DNA of 64,000 bases from Neorhizobium tomejilense (GTDB lineage: Bacteria; Pseudomonadota; Alphaproteobacteria; Rhizobiales; Rhizobiaceae): positions 62,001 to 126,000 of the forward strand of contig PVBG01000008.1 of the NCBI GenBank assembly GCA_002968845.1, written 5' to 3'. The position numbers and the translations under genes are program-made. Positions 8,421 through 17,994 of this stretch are shown here, one piece after another (the stretch's first letter is position 1; each line of letters opens with the position of its first letter). The notes below the pieces were generated by a model. The model saw only the letters and a list, made by a program, of their open reading frames with translations, was not told where the DNA came from and searched no databases.

Positions 8421-8674
8421 AATCGCCAAGATAGCGTCACGGAACTGAAACACAGGCTGGCCAAATAACCCCTGCAAATCAGGGGGTCGTCGTGAGCGGC
8501 AGCAAGACGCTTCTTATCGTTGTTCATCGGGCGAGCGGCTTTCATGTCCGCTGCCCCGAGCAAATGGCGTGTCGTTGGCGGGCCAGGCTCTGCGAACCCC
8601 TTAAGCCGTCACCGCTCGAGCTCGCAGGGGACTGATCGAGCTCGTCCATCAACCGAAGCCAAAGGACAAATTCC

Positions 8675-10312
8675 ATGGTCAACTTCACCCGCCGCAGCAC
8701 GCTTGGTCTCGCCGGCGCCGCTGCCGGTTCGCTGATCCTGCCGCGCTTCTCGATCGCACAGGGCGACAAGCGCCCCTCGATCACCATCGCCGTCCAGAAG
8801 ATCACCAACAACAACACGCTCGACGTCTGGCACGAACAGTCGAATGTCGGCGAGCGCGTTTTCTTCCCGAACCTCTGGGAAGGCCTCATCCTGCGCAACT
8901 GGATGGGCAATCAGGGTCCGATCCCGGGTCTCGCGACCGAATGGAAGCGCATCGACGACAAGACGCTGGAACTGAAGCTGCGCCAGGGTGTCAAGTTCCA
9001 CAACGGCGACGAGCTGACCGCCGACGACGTCGTGTTCTCGTTCTCCAGGGAGCGGGTGTTCGGCAATACGGAGCCGGCCGGCGGCAGGACGATCTTCGAA
9101 TCCGAGCACAAGCCGACCACCGTCAAGGAACTGCCGGCTACCGTTCCCGGTGTCGGTCGCCGTCTTTGGCCGGCCCTTGCCGGCGTCGAGGCCGTCGATA
9201 AGTACACCGTCCGTTTCCACAACGCGACGCCGGATGTCACGATGGAAGGTCGCCTTTATTCCGGCGGCAGCCAGATCACCAACCGCCGCGCCTGGGACGA
9301 AGCCAAGTCGTTTACGGAATGGGCCCGCAAGCCGGTTACGACCGGTCCCTACATGGTGGCCGAATACAAGCCGGACGTCTCGCTGACGCTCGTCGCCTTC
9401 GACCAGTACTGGGGTGGCCGCCCGCCTCTCGCCCAGATCCGCTTCGTCGAAGTTCCGGAAGTCGCCTCGCGCGTCAACGGCCTGCTTTCCGGCCAATACG
9501 ACTTCGCCTGCGATCTGCCGCCGGACCAGATCGCCACGATCAGGGCTGCCAAGGGTTTTGAAGTTCAGAGCTCCACCATCTGGAACCACCGCGTTTCGAC
9601 TTTCAACACCCAGAACCCGATCCTTGCCAACCCGCTGATGCGCCGCGCGATGACGCACTCGATCGATCGCAAGGCGATCGTCGAGGCTCTTTGGGCCGGC
9701 CAGACCGTCATCCCGGCCGGTCTGCAGTTCGAATCCTTCCGGACCTCGGACATGTTCATCGAAGGCTGGGCCACTCCGGAATTCAATCCGCAGCTGGCCA
9801 AGGACCTCATCAAGCAGGCCGGCTACAAGGGTGACCCGATCCCGTACCGCCTGCTCAACAACTACTACACGAACCAGACGGCCAACGGCCAGATCATGGT
9901 CGAGATGTGGAAGCAGGTCGGCATCAACGTGCAGATCGAGATGAAGGAAAACTGGGGCCAGATCCATGATCCGGCAGGCATCAAGGGCGTCCGCGACTGG
10001 TCGGCTTCCAACACGATCAACGACCCGATCACTCCCCTCGTCGTGCAGTTCGGCCCGAACGGCGAAGTCCAGCAGAAGAAGGACTGGACGAACGACGAAA
10101 TGAACAAGCTTGCGCAGGTCATGGAAACCTCCACCGACCGTGCGCTGCGCAAGAAGGCGATCGCCCGCATGCTGGAAATCTGCGAGCGCGAAGACCCGGT
10201 CTATCAGGTCCTGCACCAGAACGCCGTGTTCACGGGCATGAAGTCGTCGCTCAAGTGGAAGGCCGCTCCGGCCTTCGCGATGGACTTCCGCTCCTCCAAC
10301 TGGGCGATCTGA
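8675..10312 (+). CDS. ABC transporter substrate-binding protein, family 5
   Basis: A 545-residue periplasmic binding protein of the dipeptide/nickel/oligosaccharide type (SBP_bac_5). The N-terminus carries a twin-arginine-type signal (FTRRSTLGLAGAAAG) followed by an apolar stretch, suggesting Tat export. Family landmarks are LKLRQGVKFHNGDELTADDV (about 101-120), RFVEVPEVASRVNGLLSGQYD and MRRAMTHSIDRKAIV. It opens a five-gene importer operon and is separated from the first ATPase gene by 108 bases containing a hairpin, which would favour its higher expression. The ligand is unknown; sugars, opine-like compounds or aromatic acids are as likely as peptides. Confidence 0.92.
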   Translation: MVNFTRRSTLGLAGAAAGSLILPRFSIAQGDKRPSITIAVQKITNNNTLDVWHEQSNVGERVFFPNLWEGLILRNWMGNQGPIPGLATEWKRIDDKTLELKLRQGVKFHNGDELTADDVVFSFSRERVFGNTEPAGGRTIFESEHKPTTVKELPATVPGVGRRLWPALAGVEAVDKYTVRFHNATPDVTMEGRLYSGGSQITNRRAWDEAKSFTEWARKPVTTGPYMVAEYKPDVSLTLVAFDQYWGGRPPLAQIRFVEVPEVASRVNGLLSGQYDFACDLPPDQIATIRAAKGFEVQSSTIWNHRVSTFNTQNPILANPLMRRAMTHSIDRKAIVEALWAGQTVIPAGLQFESFRTSDMFIEGWATPEFNPQLAKDLIKQAGYKGDPIPYRLLNNYYTNQTANGQIMVEMWKQVGINVQIEMKENWGQIHDPAGIKGVRDWSASNTINDPITPLVVQFGPNGEVQQKKDWTNDEMNKLAQVMETSTDRALRKKAIARMLEICEREDPVYQVLHQNAVFTGMKSSLKWKAAPAFAMDFRSSNWAI

Positions 10313-10327
10313 TCGGATTGTCTCCAC

Positions 10328-10357
10328 TGCTCCGGCGACCATGCGGCCGCCGGAGCA
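10328..10357 (+). terminator. Intra-operon attenuator/terminator hairpin
   Basis: TGCTCCGGCG and CGCCGGAGCA form a perfect 10-bp stem with a 10-base loop, followed by TCTGTTTTG. It lies just after the binding-protein gene. Partial termination or 3' mRNA stabilisation here would raise binding-protein output over the membrane components. Confidence 0.7.
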
Positions 10358-10420
10358 TCTGTTTTGAAAAGCGGCAATGCCGTCGGCCGGAAACGGCGGA
10401 AGGCAGGAGTATGGCGGGAT

Positions 10421-11434
10421 ATGGATAGAGCATCGTCCAATCTGGTGGAGCTGCGCGACCTTAAGGTCGCTTTCGACGGCGTCCAGGTTCTGCACGGCAT
10501 CGATCTCAATGTGGGCCGGGGCGAGGCGCTCGGTCTCGTCGGAGAATCGGGTTGCGGAAAGTCGGTGACGTGGCTTGCGGCTCTGGGATTGCTTCCCGGC
10601 AAGGCGAGTGTCACCGGTTCCGTGCAGCTCGATGGACAGGAGCTTGCCGGCGGTTCCCGCGAGGCTTTCGAGCGGGTGCGGGGCGGCCGGATCGCGATGA
10701 TCTTCCAGGACCCCTCCAGCTCGCTCAATCCGGTGCTCCGGATCGGCCGCCAGATCGTCGAGGCGCTGTCGCTGCATCGTGGCCTCCGGGGCGATCCGGC
10801 CAGACGAGAGGCGCTGCGGCTGTTGGACATGGTCGGCATTCCCGATGCCCGCCGCCGTTTCGACCTCTACCCCCACGAATTCTCGGGCGGCCAGTGTCAG
10901 CGGCTGATGATCGCGATGGCGCTCGCCGGTGAGCCGGACCTCTTGATCGCCGACGAGCCGACCACCGCGCTCGACGCGACGATCCAGGCGCAGATTCTCG
11001 ACCTGCTGATCCAGCTCCGGGCCGAGACCGGCATGGCGACGGTGTTCATCAGCCACGATCTCGGCGCGGTTTCCCAGGTCTGCGAACGCGTCTGCGTCAT
11101 GTATGCCGGCCGGATCGTCGAGGAAGGCACTGTCGCCCAGCTTTTTTCCGAGCCGCGCCATCCCTATACGCGCGGTCTTTTCGATGCGATCCCGCGGATC
11201 GACGGTCCCCGCAACCGGCTCATTCCCATCCCTGGCACGGTCCCGAACCCGAAACATCTGCCCGAAGGCTGTTCCTTCTCGCCGCGCTGTTTTCGCGCGG
11301 TCGAGGCCTGTCGCAGCGAACGCCCTGCGCTCGAAACGTCGGCCGATGGGCGGCAGCTCGCCTGCTTCCGGCCGGTTCCGCCCAGCGAGCCTGTCGAGGC
11401 AAGAACCAGAGTGACCGAGGACATGCTGCAATGA
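10421..11434 (+). CDS. ABC transporter ATP-binding protein (OppD/DppD type)
   Basis: A protein of about 337 residues that powers the importer. Walker A is GESGCGKS, the signature region is [16 protein letters not shown] and Walker B is [12 protein letters not shown]. The C-terminal oligopeptide/dipeptide extension (oligo_HPY), with the cysteine cluster [15 protein letters not shown], is complete. I take the ATG at 10421 (MDRASSNLV), 11 bases after AGGAG; a start at 10364 would add a non-conserved tail. Its stop overlaps the next ATPase gene by ATGA, indicating coupled translation of the two ATPase subunits. Confidence 0.92.
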   Translation: MDRASSNLVELRDLKVAFDGVQVLHGIDLNVGRGEALGLVGESGCGKSVTWLAALGLLPGKASVTGSVQLDGQELAGGSREAFERVRGGRIAMIFQDPSSSLNPVLRIGRQIVEALSLHRGLRGDPARREALRLLDMVGIPDARRRFDLYPHEFSGGQCQRLMIAMALAGEPDLLIADEPTTALDATIQAQILDLLIQLRAETGMATVFISHDLGAVSQVCERVCVMYAGRIVEEGTVAQLFSEPRHPYTRGLFDAIPRIDGPRNRLIPIPGTVPNPKHLPEGCSFSPRCFRAVEACRSERPALETSADGRQLACFRPVPPSEPVEARTRVTEDMLQ

Positions 11435-12414
11435 CCGCCCTCATCGAAGCGGACAATCTCGTTCGCATTTACCAGATCCGCCGCGGCATTTTTGCGCGGC
11501 CGCACCCGGTGCGCGCCGTGGACGGCATATCGCTGGCACTGAAGCCCGGCGAGACGCTGGGCGTGGTCGGCGAGTCCGGCTCGGGCAAATCGACGCTCGG
11601 CCGGATGCTGCTTGGCATCGACGCCGCGCAGGGCGGCGAAATCAGGTTCGAAGGCAAACCGATGCCGCATCTGAAGACGCCGCAATGGCGGGCGCTGCGG
11701 GCGAAGATGCAGTTCGTCTACCAGGATCCGCTGGCAGCCCTCGACCGGCGCGTGACGATCGCAAAACAGATCGGCGAGCCGCTGGAGATCCACAAACTCA
11801 TTCCGAAGCAGCATCAGGAAGCCCGCGTTGCCGAGCTGATGACGGCCGTCGGGCTGCGTCCGGATCAGGCCGGGCGTTATCCGCACGAACTGTCGGGCGG
11901 CCAGCGGCAGCGCGCCGTGATTGCCCGCGCGCTTGCCGCTCGCCCCAAGCTTCTGGTCTGCGACGAGCCGGTTTCCGCGCTCGACGTCTCCATCCAGGCG
12001 CAGGTGGTCAACATGCTGCGCGACCTGCAGGAGCAGAACGGCATCGCCATGGTGTTCATCAGCCACGACCTCAAGGTGGTGCGCAACATCGCCGACCGGG
12101 TGGCGGTGATGTATCTTGGCCGGATCGTCGAGGAAGCCTCTTCCGACGTGATTTTCCACTCGCCGCAACATCCCTATACCAAGGCGCTGGTCTCGAGCGT
12201 GCCGGTACCGGGCAAGATCCTCGAAGGACGCGTCATCCTCCAGGGCGAACCGCCGAACCCGGCCAATCGCCCGTCCGGCTGCGCCTTCCATCCGCGCTGT
12301 GCGCTGGCACGGGATGTCTGTCGTTCCGTCGTGCCGCAGCTTCGCCCGATCGGCAATGGCCGCACGGCCGCTTGCCATGTCGTTGCCGGCGAAGCCGCCT
12401 CGATCGCAGCCTGA
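11431..12414 (+). CDS. ABC transporter ATP-binding protein (OppF/DppF type)
   Basis: The second ATPase of the importer, 327 residues. Walker A is GESGSGKS, the signature is LSGGQRQRAVIARALA and Walker B is LLVCDEPVSALD. The C-terminal oligo_HPY region with GCAFHPRCALARDVC is present. OppD and OppF proteins form a heterodimer on the permease pair. The start codon overlaps the stop of the preceding gene, and the next permease gene begins 12 bases after this stop. Confidence 0.92.
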   Translation: MTALIEADNLVRIYQIRRGIFARPHPVRAVDGISLALKPGETLGVVGESGSGKSTLGRMLLGIDAAQGGEIRFEGKPMPHLKTPQWRALRAKMQFVYQDPLAALDRRVTIAKQIGEPLEIHKLIPKQHQEARVAELMTAVGLRPDQAGRYPHELSGGQRQRAVIARALAARPKLLVCDEPVSALDVSIQAQVVNMLRDLQEQNGIAMVFISHDLKVVRNIADRVAVMYLGRIVEEASSDVIFHSPQHPYTKALVSSVPVPGKILEGRVILQGEPPNPANRPSGCAFHPRCALARDVCRSVVPQLRPIGNGRTAACHVVAGEAASIAA

Positions 12415-12426
12415 GAGGAGCCTTCG

Positions 12427-13353
12427 ATGATCCGCTTCGTAGCCGTTCGGCTCCTTCGGGCCTTGATCACCATCTTTGCCGTCGTCACCTTCGCCTTCGT
12501 CGTGCTGCGCATGTCGGGCGACCCGGCGCAGGTCATGCTCGGCCCGGACGTGCCGCAGGAGGCCGTGGATGCGTTCCGCCGCGCCTGGGGGCTCGACCAG
12601 CCGCTCTGGGTCCAATACCTCGCCTATGTAAAATCGATCTTCACCGGCGATTTCGGGGTGTCGATGCGCGACAAGGCGTCGGCGCTGGATCTGGTTCTGC
12701 AGCGCGTGCCTGCGACGCTGCAGCTCACCCTGCCGGCGCTGCTCCTGAAGCTCGTCCTGGGTATTCCGGCCGGCGTCTATGCGGCGCTGCATCGCCAGAG
12801 TTTTGGCGACCGCGGCGTGATTTTGCTGGCGGTCCTCGGCTTCACGATCCCGTCCTTCGTGATGGGCCTCCTGCTGGTGCTGATCTTCGCGGTCATCCTC
12901 GGGGTATTGCCTTCCGGCGGCCAGGATACATGGGTGCATGGTATCCTGCCGACGATCACCATGAGCATCGGCGGCATCGGCATCCTCGCCCGTTTCTCGC
13001 GCAGCGCCATGATCGAGGTGATGGGGCAGCCCTATATCCGCACTGCCTCCGCCAAGGGCCTGAAATGGCCTGATGTCGTCTGGAACCATGCATTGCCGAA
13101 TGCGGCCGTGCCGATCGTGACGATCGTCGGCTTCATGGTCGGCTCGCTGATCGCTGGTGCCGTGGTGGTCGAGTCGATCTTCTCGTGGCCGGGCATCGGA
13201 CGCCTGCTGATCGTTTCGGTCGGCAACCGCGACCTCGCCGTCGTCCAATGCATTCTGCTGATCATCGCAGCCACCATGGTGGTTTCGAACCTCGCCGTCG
13301 ACCTGCTCTACGGTTGGCTCGACCCCCGCCTTCGCTCCAACGCGGCGCATTGA
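12427..13353 (+). CDS. ABC transporter permease (DppB type)
   Basis: A 308-residue inner-membrane permease. It has an N-terminal transmembrane helix, the DppB-family segment GDPAQVMLGPDVPQEAVDAF, and about six helices in total. The BPD_transp_1 coupling loop reads YIRTASAKGLKWPDVVWNHALPNA (EAA-like), the contact site for the ATPases. A GAGAGGAG site precedes the ATG. Together with the following DppC-type gene it forms the translocation pore. Confidence 0.92.
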   Translation: MIRFVAVRLLRALITIFAVVTFAFVVLRMSGDPAQVMLGPDVPQEAVDAFRRAWGLDQPLWVQYLAYVKSIFTGDFGVSMRDKASALDLVLQRVPATLQLTLPALLLKLVLGIPAGVYAALHRQSFGDRGVILLAVLGFTIPSFVMGLLLVLIFAVILGVLPSGGQDTWVHGILPTITMSIGGIGILARFSRSAMIEVMGQPYIRTASAKGLKWPDVVWNHALPNAAVPIVTIVGFMVGSLIAGAVVVESIFSWPGIGRLLIVSVGNRDLAVVQCILLIIAATMVVSNLAVDLLYGWLDPRLRSNAAH

Positions 13354-13365
13354 GGACAAAGAGAT

Positions 13366-14247
13366 ATGGCTACGATCAATCTGTCGGAAACCTCGCGGAC
13401 GCCCGGCTGGTACGCGACCTTCATCACGCGTCTGCGCCGCAACGTGCCATTCACCGTCGGCCTCGGCATTCTCTGGCTGGCGGCCGTGGTCGCGGTTGCG
13501 ATCTTCGCCGACCAGCTCCGCCCCTACAACATCACCGCGATGGACCTGTCGAGCCGACTTTCCCATCCGGGCGCGCTGAAACACCTGCTCGGCACCGATG
13601 AACTCGGCCGCGACGTGCTTTCGCGCCTCCTCCAGTCGGTCCGTGTGTCGCTGATCATCGCCTTCGGCGCCACGATCCTCTCGGCTGTGTTCGGCACGGC
13701 GCTCGGCTTCGCGGCCGCGCAGTTCCGGGGTGCGGTCGAACATCTCGTGCTGGTGCTTGCCGATTTCCAGGCGGCGCTGCCGTTCCTGATCATGTCGCTT
13801 GCGGTGCTCGCCTTCTTCGGCTCGTCCATGGTGCTGCTCGTCTGCCTCATGGGGTTCTACGGCTGGGAGCGTTACGCCCGCATCGCCCGCGGCCTGGCGA
13901 TCTCGGCGAGTTCGCAAGGGTATGCGGCCTCGGTCGTGCAGCTCGGCGCAACGCCGGCGCGTGTCTATTTCCACCATATCCTGCCGAACGTCGCCTCGAC
14001 GCTGATCGTCTCGATGACGCTGACCTTCCCGGAAATCATCCTGATGGAAAGCGGTCTTTCCTTCCTGGGGCTCGGTGTGCAGCCGCCGGAGACGAGCCTT
14101 GGCAACATGGTGGGGTTCGGGCGCGAATACCTGACCCGCGCGCCGTGGATCATGCTTGCTCCATCAGTCGTGATCATGCTGACGACCCTGTCGATCAGCA
14201 TTGTCGGTGACTGGCTGCGCGACAAGCTCGATCCCACCCTTTCGTAA
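13366..14247 (+). CDS. ABC transporter permease (DppC type)
   Basis: A 293-residue permease with the DppC-type N-terminal helix and the LLGTDELGRDVLSRLL segment (about 74-89) typical of the family. The EAA-like coupling loop lies around GYAASVVQLGATPARVYFHHILPN. It is the last gene of the importer operon (binding protein, D, F, B, C). This order differs from the dppABCDF order of the second importer in this window, so the two operons are not recent duplicates. Confidence 0.92.
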   Translation: MATINLSETSRTPGWYATFITRLRRNVPFTVGLGILWLAAVVAVAIFADQLRPYNITAMDLSSRLSHPGALKHLLGTDELGRDVLSRLLQSVRVSLIIAFGATILSAVFGTALGFAAAQFRGAVEHLVLVLADFQAALPFLIMSLAVLAFFGSSMVLLVCLMGFYGWERYARIARGLAISASSQGYAASVVQLGATPARVYFHHILPNVASTLIVSMTLTFPEIILMESGLSFLGLGVQPPETSLGNMVGFGREYLTRAPWIMLAPSVVIMLTTLSISIVGDWLRDKLDPTLS

Positions 14248-14409
14248 TCTCGGGGTGGTTCGCTGCAAGTCCGGTGGCCACTTCCATCGATGCCGCTATT
14301 GGCGCTGTGGGCGGATTACAACGGATCGTCAACGATCCCAGGCGAAAACAGCCCAAAACCAGCTGTTTCATAAACTCGCCACTTGAGTTTCTGCGATCAT
14401 GCCGCTAAA

Positions 14410-14620
14410 TCTCACGCCACCAGGACCGGGCCCCTCTGACAGTTCATGCTTGAGCTGTGATGTCGGACTGGATTAGTCCAACTTGGGTGCCTGGTGTTCG
14501 TGGAAATCATGTGACGACAACGGCGGTGACCTACGACAGGCGGAAATGCAGGTCGTGAGCGTCTCAAGTTCGTCTCGGTCCACTCGCGGGCACTCCCGCC
14601 TTTGAGAGATTGGGTGCCAA
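14410..14620 (+). ncRNA. Structured leader RNA of terC (candidate cis-regulatory RNA)
   Basis: The leader folds into nested perfect helices. A closing stem CACCAGG (14418-14424) with CCTGGTG (14490-14496) encloses two hairpins. The first is ACAGTTCA with TGAGCTGT (14439-14458, one G-U pair, 4-base loop). The second is GGACT with AGTCC (14465-14479). Further down are GACCT/AGGTC (14528-14554), then a stem TCTCAA/TTGAGA (14562-14607) enclosing GCGGG-CACT-CCCGC (14586-14599) just before the start codon. Its position matches the orphan terC RNA motif I recall from alphaproteobacterial terC leaders; identity with that motif is inferred. The upstream part, 14248-14409, shows nothing recognisable. 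Confidence 0.6.
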
Positions 14621-15274
14621 ATGATGGAATTCTTTACGCCGGAGGCATTGTCCGCCCTCCTGCAGGTTATCATGATCGACCTCGTGCTGGCCGGCGACAA
14701 TGCGATCGTCATCGGCCTTGCTGCTGCCGGCCTGCCGAAGGAACAGCGGTCCAAAGCCATTCTGGTCGGTATCATCGCAGCGACCGTGCTGCGTATCGGT
14801 TTCGCGCTTGCCACGACCCAGCTTCTGCAGATCGTTGGCCTGCTGCTGGCCGGTGGTGTCCTGCTTCTCTGGGTCTGCTGGAAGATGTGGCGCGAATTGC
14901 GCACGCCCCATCAGCATGAGGACGAAGCCAACGAAGCGCTGCAGAATGCAGACCTCAATGCCGACGGTACGGTCGCGGGCGGTGCGCCGCGCAAGACTTT
15001 CTCCCAGGCTGCCTGGCAGATCGTCATTGCCGACGTCTCCATGTCGCTCGACAACGTGCTCGCCGTTGCGGGTGCTGCTCATGAACATCCAGAAGTCCTG
15101 ATCTTCGGCCTGGTCCTCTCGATCGCGCTGATGGGTATCGCGGCAAGCTTCATCGCCCGCCTGCTCAACAAGCACCGCTGGATTGCCTATGTCGGTCTCG
15201 CCGTCATCCTTTACGTGTCGCTCGAGATGATCTGGCGCGGCTATCACGAAGTCGCACCTTATCTCGGCGTGTAA
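14621..15274 (+). CDS. TerC-family integral membrane protein
   Basis: A 217-residue TerC-family (YjbE/Alx-like) membrane protein with about seven hydrophobic segments. Two conserved acidic motifs are present: DLVLAGDNAIVIGLAA (about 19-34) and, in the second half, DVSMSLDNVLAVAGAA. These Asp/Asn motifs are thought to coordinate metal. Family members have been linked to manganese export or metal loading of exported enzymes and to tellurite resistance. It is monocistronic between a structured leader and tandem terminators, so it is probably controlled mainly at the RNA level. Confidence 0.9.
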   Translation: MMEFFTPEALSALLQVIMIDLVLAGDNAIVIGLAAAGLPKEQRSKAILVGIIAATVLRIGFALATTQLLQIVGLLLAGGVLLLWVCWKMWRELRTPHQHEDEANEALQNADLNADGTVAGGAPRKTFSQAAWQIVIADVSMSLDNVLAVAGAAHEHPEVLIFGLVLSIALMGIAASFIARLLNKHRWIAYVGLAVILYVSLEMIWRGYHEVAPYLGV

Positions 15275-15282
15275 TACCGCCT

Positions 15283-15363
15283 GGCGCGGCGGTTCTGCCG
15301 CCGCGCCCTTTCCTTCAGGCCTCTGACGCCCGTCTTTGCCCGCCATTCGCCGGGCGGTTTTTC
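15283..15363 (+). terminator. Tandem terminators after terC
   Basis: The first hairpin is GGCGCGGCGG with CCGCCGCGCC (15283-15307), a perfect 10-bp stem with a 5-base loop followed by CTTTCC. The second, CCGCC with GGCGG (15340-15357), is followed by TTTTT. Together they insulate terC from the catabolic operon beginning at 15553. Confidence 0.75.
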
Positions 15364-15552
15364 CTGACCTCAACCAAAACTTATGCCGCGTCAGCAGAAC
15401 CTATTCGTCAGGCTGCCGATCTGCTTTTATGTCTTCATGCCAAGCTGCGGCGCCCATGCGCCGGCCGTGTTGGAGTGGAGGACGCGGGCTCGATTTTTGG
15501 AGGAGAATGCGCCTGTCCGCCGGGCGCGTAGATCGATCATCTAGGAAAAGCC

Positions 15553-16509
15553 ATGACCGAACCCTGTTATGATGTCGCCCATCTCGGCCACATCGAGCTT
15601 TATTCAGACCGTTTCGACGAGTCGCTCGACTTTTTCACCCGTGTCTACGGGCTAACCGAAAGCGGCCGCGAGGGCGACAGCGTCTATCTGCGCGCCTATG
15701 ACGACTATGAATTCCACACGCTGAAGCTCACCAGGCATCACACCACGGGTGTCGGCCACATTGCCTATCGCACCTCGTCTGCCGAAGCGCTCGAGCGCCG
15801 CGTCAGGGTAATCGAGGAAAAGGGCTGGGGCGTCGGCTGGACCGAAGGTGATCTCGGTCACGGCCGGGCCTACCAGTTCAAGAGCCCCGACGGCCATCTG
15901 TTCGAGCTCTACTGGGACACCAGGGAATATGTGGCGCCGCCGGAAGAAAAGCCGGCGCTCAAGAACATCGCCCAGCGTTACCATGGCCGCGGCGCAAGCC
16001 CGCGCCGCCTCGACCACGTCAATCTGCTCGCTGCCGATGTCAGCCTGATCCGCGAGTTCATGACCACGGCGCTCGGCAGCCGGGTCACCGAGATGATCCA
16101 GCTCGACAACGGCCGGGTCGGCGGCTGCTGGTTCACCATCAACAACAAGACCTACGATCTTGCCTGCTCCGAAGACCATACCGGTTCGCACGGCCGCTTC
16201 CACCATGTCACCTATGCCTGCGACCAGCGCGAGGACATTTTGCGCGCCGCCGACATCTTCCTGGAAAACGGCGTTCATATCGAATCCGGCCCGCACAAGC
16301 ATGCGATCCAGGGCACGTTCTTCCTCTATGTCTGGGAGCCTGCCGGCAACCGCATCGAGCTCGCCAATGCAGGCGCCCGCCTGATCCTTCGTCCGGACTG
16401 GAAGCCGGTCGTCTGGACCGAAGCCGACCGCAAGAAGGGCCAGGCCTGGGGCATGAAGACGATCGAAACCTTCCACACGCACGGCACGCCGCCGGTGGCA
16501 CACAAGTAA
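15553..16509 (+). CDS. Class I (VOC) extradiol ring-cleavage dioxygenase
   Basis: A 318-residue two-domain vicinal-oxygen-chelate protein of the catechol 2,3-dioxygenase type. The second domain keeps the iron ligands: His155 (RLDHVNLL), His217 or His218 (FHHVTYAC) and Glu269 (GNRIELAN). The active-site His near 248-250 and Tyr259 (FLYVWEPAGN) are also kept, so it should be catalytically competent. It begins an operon with galB-, galC- and galD-like genes (gaps of 15, 16 and 53 bases). That context makes a gallate-, protocatechuate- or O-methylgallate-like diol the likely substrate, although such rings are usually cut by LigAB-type enzymes. The start follows AGGAAA. Confidence 0.85.
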   Translation: MTEPCYDVAHLGHIELYSDRFDESLDFFTRVYGLTESGREGDSVYLRAYDDYEFHTLKLTRHHTTGVGHIAYRTSSAEALERRVRVIEEKGWGVGWTEGDLGHGRAYQFKSPDGHLFELYWDTREYVAPPEEKPALKNIAQRYHGRGASPRRLDHVNLLAADVSLIREFMTTALGSRVTEMIQLDNGRVGGCWFTINNKTYDLACSEDHTGSHGRFHHVTYACDQREDILRAADIFLENGVHIESGPHKHAIQGTFFLYVWEPAGNRIELANAGARLILRPDWKPVVWTEADRKKGQAWGMKTIETFHTHGTPPVAHK

Positions 16510-16524
16510 GTCAAGAGGCATCCC

Positions 16525-17253
16525 ATGGCAAAGACAGCATTGGTCATCAGCGCCCATTCGGCGGATTTCGTCTGGCGTTGCGGCGGCGCGATCGCACTTC
16601 ACGAGGAAAAGGGCTACGACGTCACCGTCGTCTGCCTGTCCTATGGCGAGCGCGGAGAAAGCGCCAAGCTCTGGAAAAACCCGGGCATGACGCTCGAAAA
16701 GGTGAAGACCGAGCGCCGCAGGGAAGCGGAGAACGCGGCCAAAGCGCTAGATGTCACCGACATCCAGTTCTTCGATCTCGGCGACTATCCGCTGGTCGTC
16801 GATCAGGACGCCAAGTTCAAGCTGGTCGACGTGATCCGCAAGGTTCAGCCTGAATTCATGCTCTCCCATTCCAAGTGGGACCCTTATAATACCGACCACA
16901 TGTACGCGACGCAGGTTGCGATCGAGGCACGCATGATCGCCCAGGCCTGGGGCCACAATCCGGGCGAAAAGATCCTTGGCGCGCCGCAGCTCTACCTGTT
17001 CGAGCCGCACCAGACCGAACAGATGGAATGGAAGCCGGACGTCTTCCTCGACATCTCTCCGGTCTGGGAAAAGAAGTGGGCGGCCATCCAGTGCATGGAA
17101 GGCCAGGAACATCTCTGGGACTTCTACAAGAACGTCGCAGAAAACCGCGGCAACCACTTCATGCGCAATTCCGGCGGCCAGGCCAGCGGACGCAAGTCGA
17201 CCCATGCGGAAGGCTTCCAGTCGGTCTTCCCGCGCACCGTCGACGAACTTTGA
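16525..17253 (+). CDS. galB: 4-oxalomesaconate hydratase, GalB-type (PIG-L family)
   Basis: A 242-residue PIG-L/LmbE-family zinc protein. The metal motif reads AHSADF (His11, Asp14) instead of the usual AHPDD, as in GalB of Pseudomonas putida, and the third ligand is His125 in DPYNTDH. GalB hydrates 4-oxalomesaconate to 4-carboxy-4-hydroxy-2-oxoadipate in gallate and protocatechuate 4,5-cleavage degradation. The neighbours, an aldolase and a tautomerase of the same pathway, support this over a sugar deacetylase role. It lies 15 bases after the dioxygenase gene, with the site AAGAGG. Confidence 0.85.
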   Translation: MAKTALVISAHSADFVWRCGGAIALHEEKGYDVTVVCLSYGERGESAKLWKNPGMTLEKVKTERRREAENAAKALDVTDIQFFDLGDYPLVVDQDAKFKLVDVIRKVQPEFMLSHSKWDPYNTDHMYATQVAIEARMIAQAWGHNPGEKILGAPQLYLFEPHQTEQMEWKPDVFLDISPVWEKKWAAIQCMEGQEHLWDFYKNVAENRGNHFMRNSGGQASGRKSTHAEGFQSVFPRTVDEL

Positions 17254-17269
17254 TAGGGGACGAACTCTG

Positions 17270-17941
17270 ATGCCGGTCGTCGTCCAGAATATCGAACGCG
17301 CGGATCAGTCGGTCATCGACCGGCTGGCAACCTGCGGTGTCGCCACGGTGCATGAGGCGCAGGGCCGCAAGGGCCTGCTCGCCAGCTACATGCGGCCGAT
17401 CTATCCGGGCGCGCGCCTTGCGGCGAGCGCCGTCACCATCTCCGCCCCTCCGGGCGACAACTGGATGCTGCATGTGGCGATCGAGCAGTTGAAGGCCGGA
17501 GACATCCTGCTGCTCGCCCCGACCAGCCCCTGTGAGGACGGTTATTTCGGCGACCTGCTGGCGACCTCCGCCCAGGCGCGCGGCTGCAAGGGCCTCATCA
17601 TCGATGCCGGCGTGCGTGACGTGGTCGATCTGACCCAGATGAAATTCCCGGTCTGGTCGAAGGCGGTCTATGCCCAGGGCACGGTCAAGGAAACCCTCGG
17701 CTCGGTCAACATTCCGGTCGTCTGCGCCGGCGCCTATGTCCGGCCCGGCGACGTGATCGTTGCCGACGACGACGGTGTGTGCGTGGTTGCCCGCGAAGAA
17801 GCCGAAGCGGTTGCCAAGAAGGCGGAAGCAAGGGTCGCCGCCGAAGAAGACAAGCGCAAGCGGCTCGCGGCCGGCGAACTCGGCCTCGATATCTATGACA
17901 TGCGCGGCAAGCTCGCCGAAAAGGGCCTGAAGTATATCTGA
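17270..17941 (+). CDS. galC: 4-carboxy-4-hydroxy-2-oxoadipate aldolase (GalC/LigK)
   Basis: A 223-residue RraA-fold, metal-dependent aldolase. The diagnostic [14 protein letters not shown] segment carries the substrate- and metal-binding Arg116/Asp117 pair, and a lid-like loop [17 protein letters not shown] precedes it. GalC/LigK splits 4-carboxy-4-hydroxy-2-oxoadipate into pyruvate and oxaloacetate and also decarboxylates oxaloacetate. The long charged C-terminal helix ([16 protein letters not shown]) is typical. The ATG at 17270 follows GGGGA. It sits between galB- and galD-like genes, as expected for this pathway. Confidence 0.92.
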   Translation: MPVVVQNIERADQSVIDRLATCGVATVHEAQGRKGLLASYMRPIYPGARLAASAVTISAPPGDNWMLHVAIEQLKAGDILLLAPTSPCEDGYFGDLLATSAQARGCKGLIIDAGVRDVVDLTQMKFPVWSKAVYAQGTVKETLGSVNIPVVCAGAYVRPGDVIVADDDGVCVVAREEAEAVAKKAEARVAAEEDKRKRLAAGELGLDIYDMRGKLAEKGLKYI

Positions 17942-17994
17942 GCGGTGGAGGCCGCTTTCTCTTTTCCTCACCGGGGAGAAGAAGGGAGATCGAG

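Noticed and set aside
8609..13977. Very long antisense open frames (over 900 codons) on the minus strand opposite the ABC importer operon
   Set aside because: They are mirror frames of GC-rich coding DNA, with low-complexity Arg/His/Asp-rich translations and no recognisable domains. The plus-strand genes have full motifs and ribosome-binding sites.
14410..14620. yybP-ykoY manganese riboswitch in the terC leader
   Set aside because: I could not find the conserved GGGGAGUA-type loop sequences. The helices fit a different structured RNA better.
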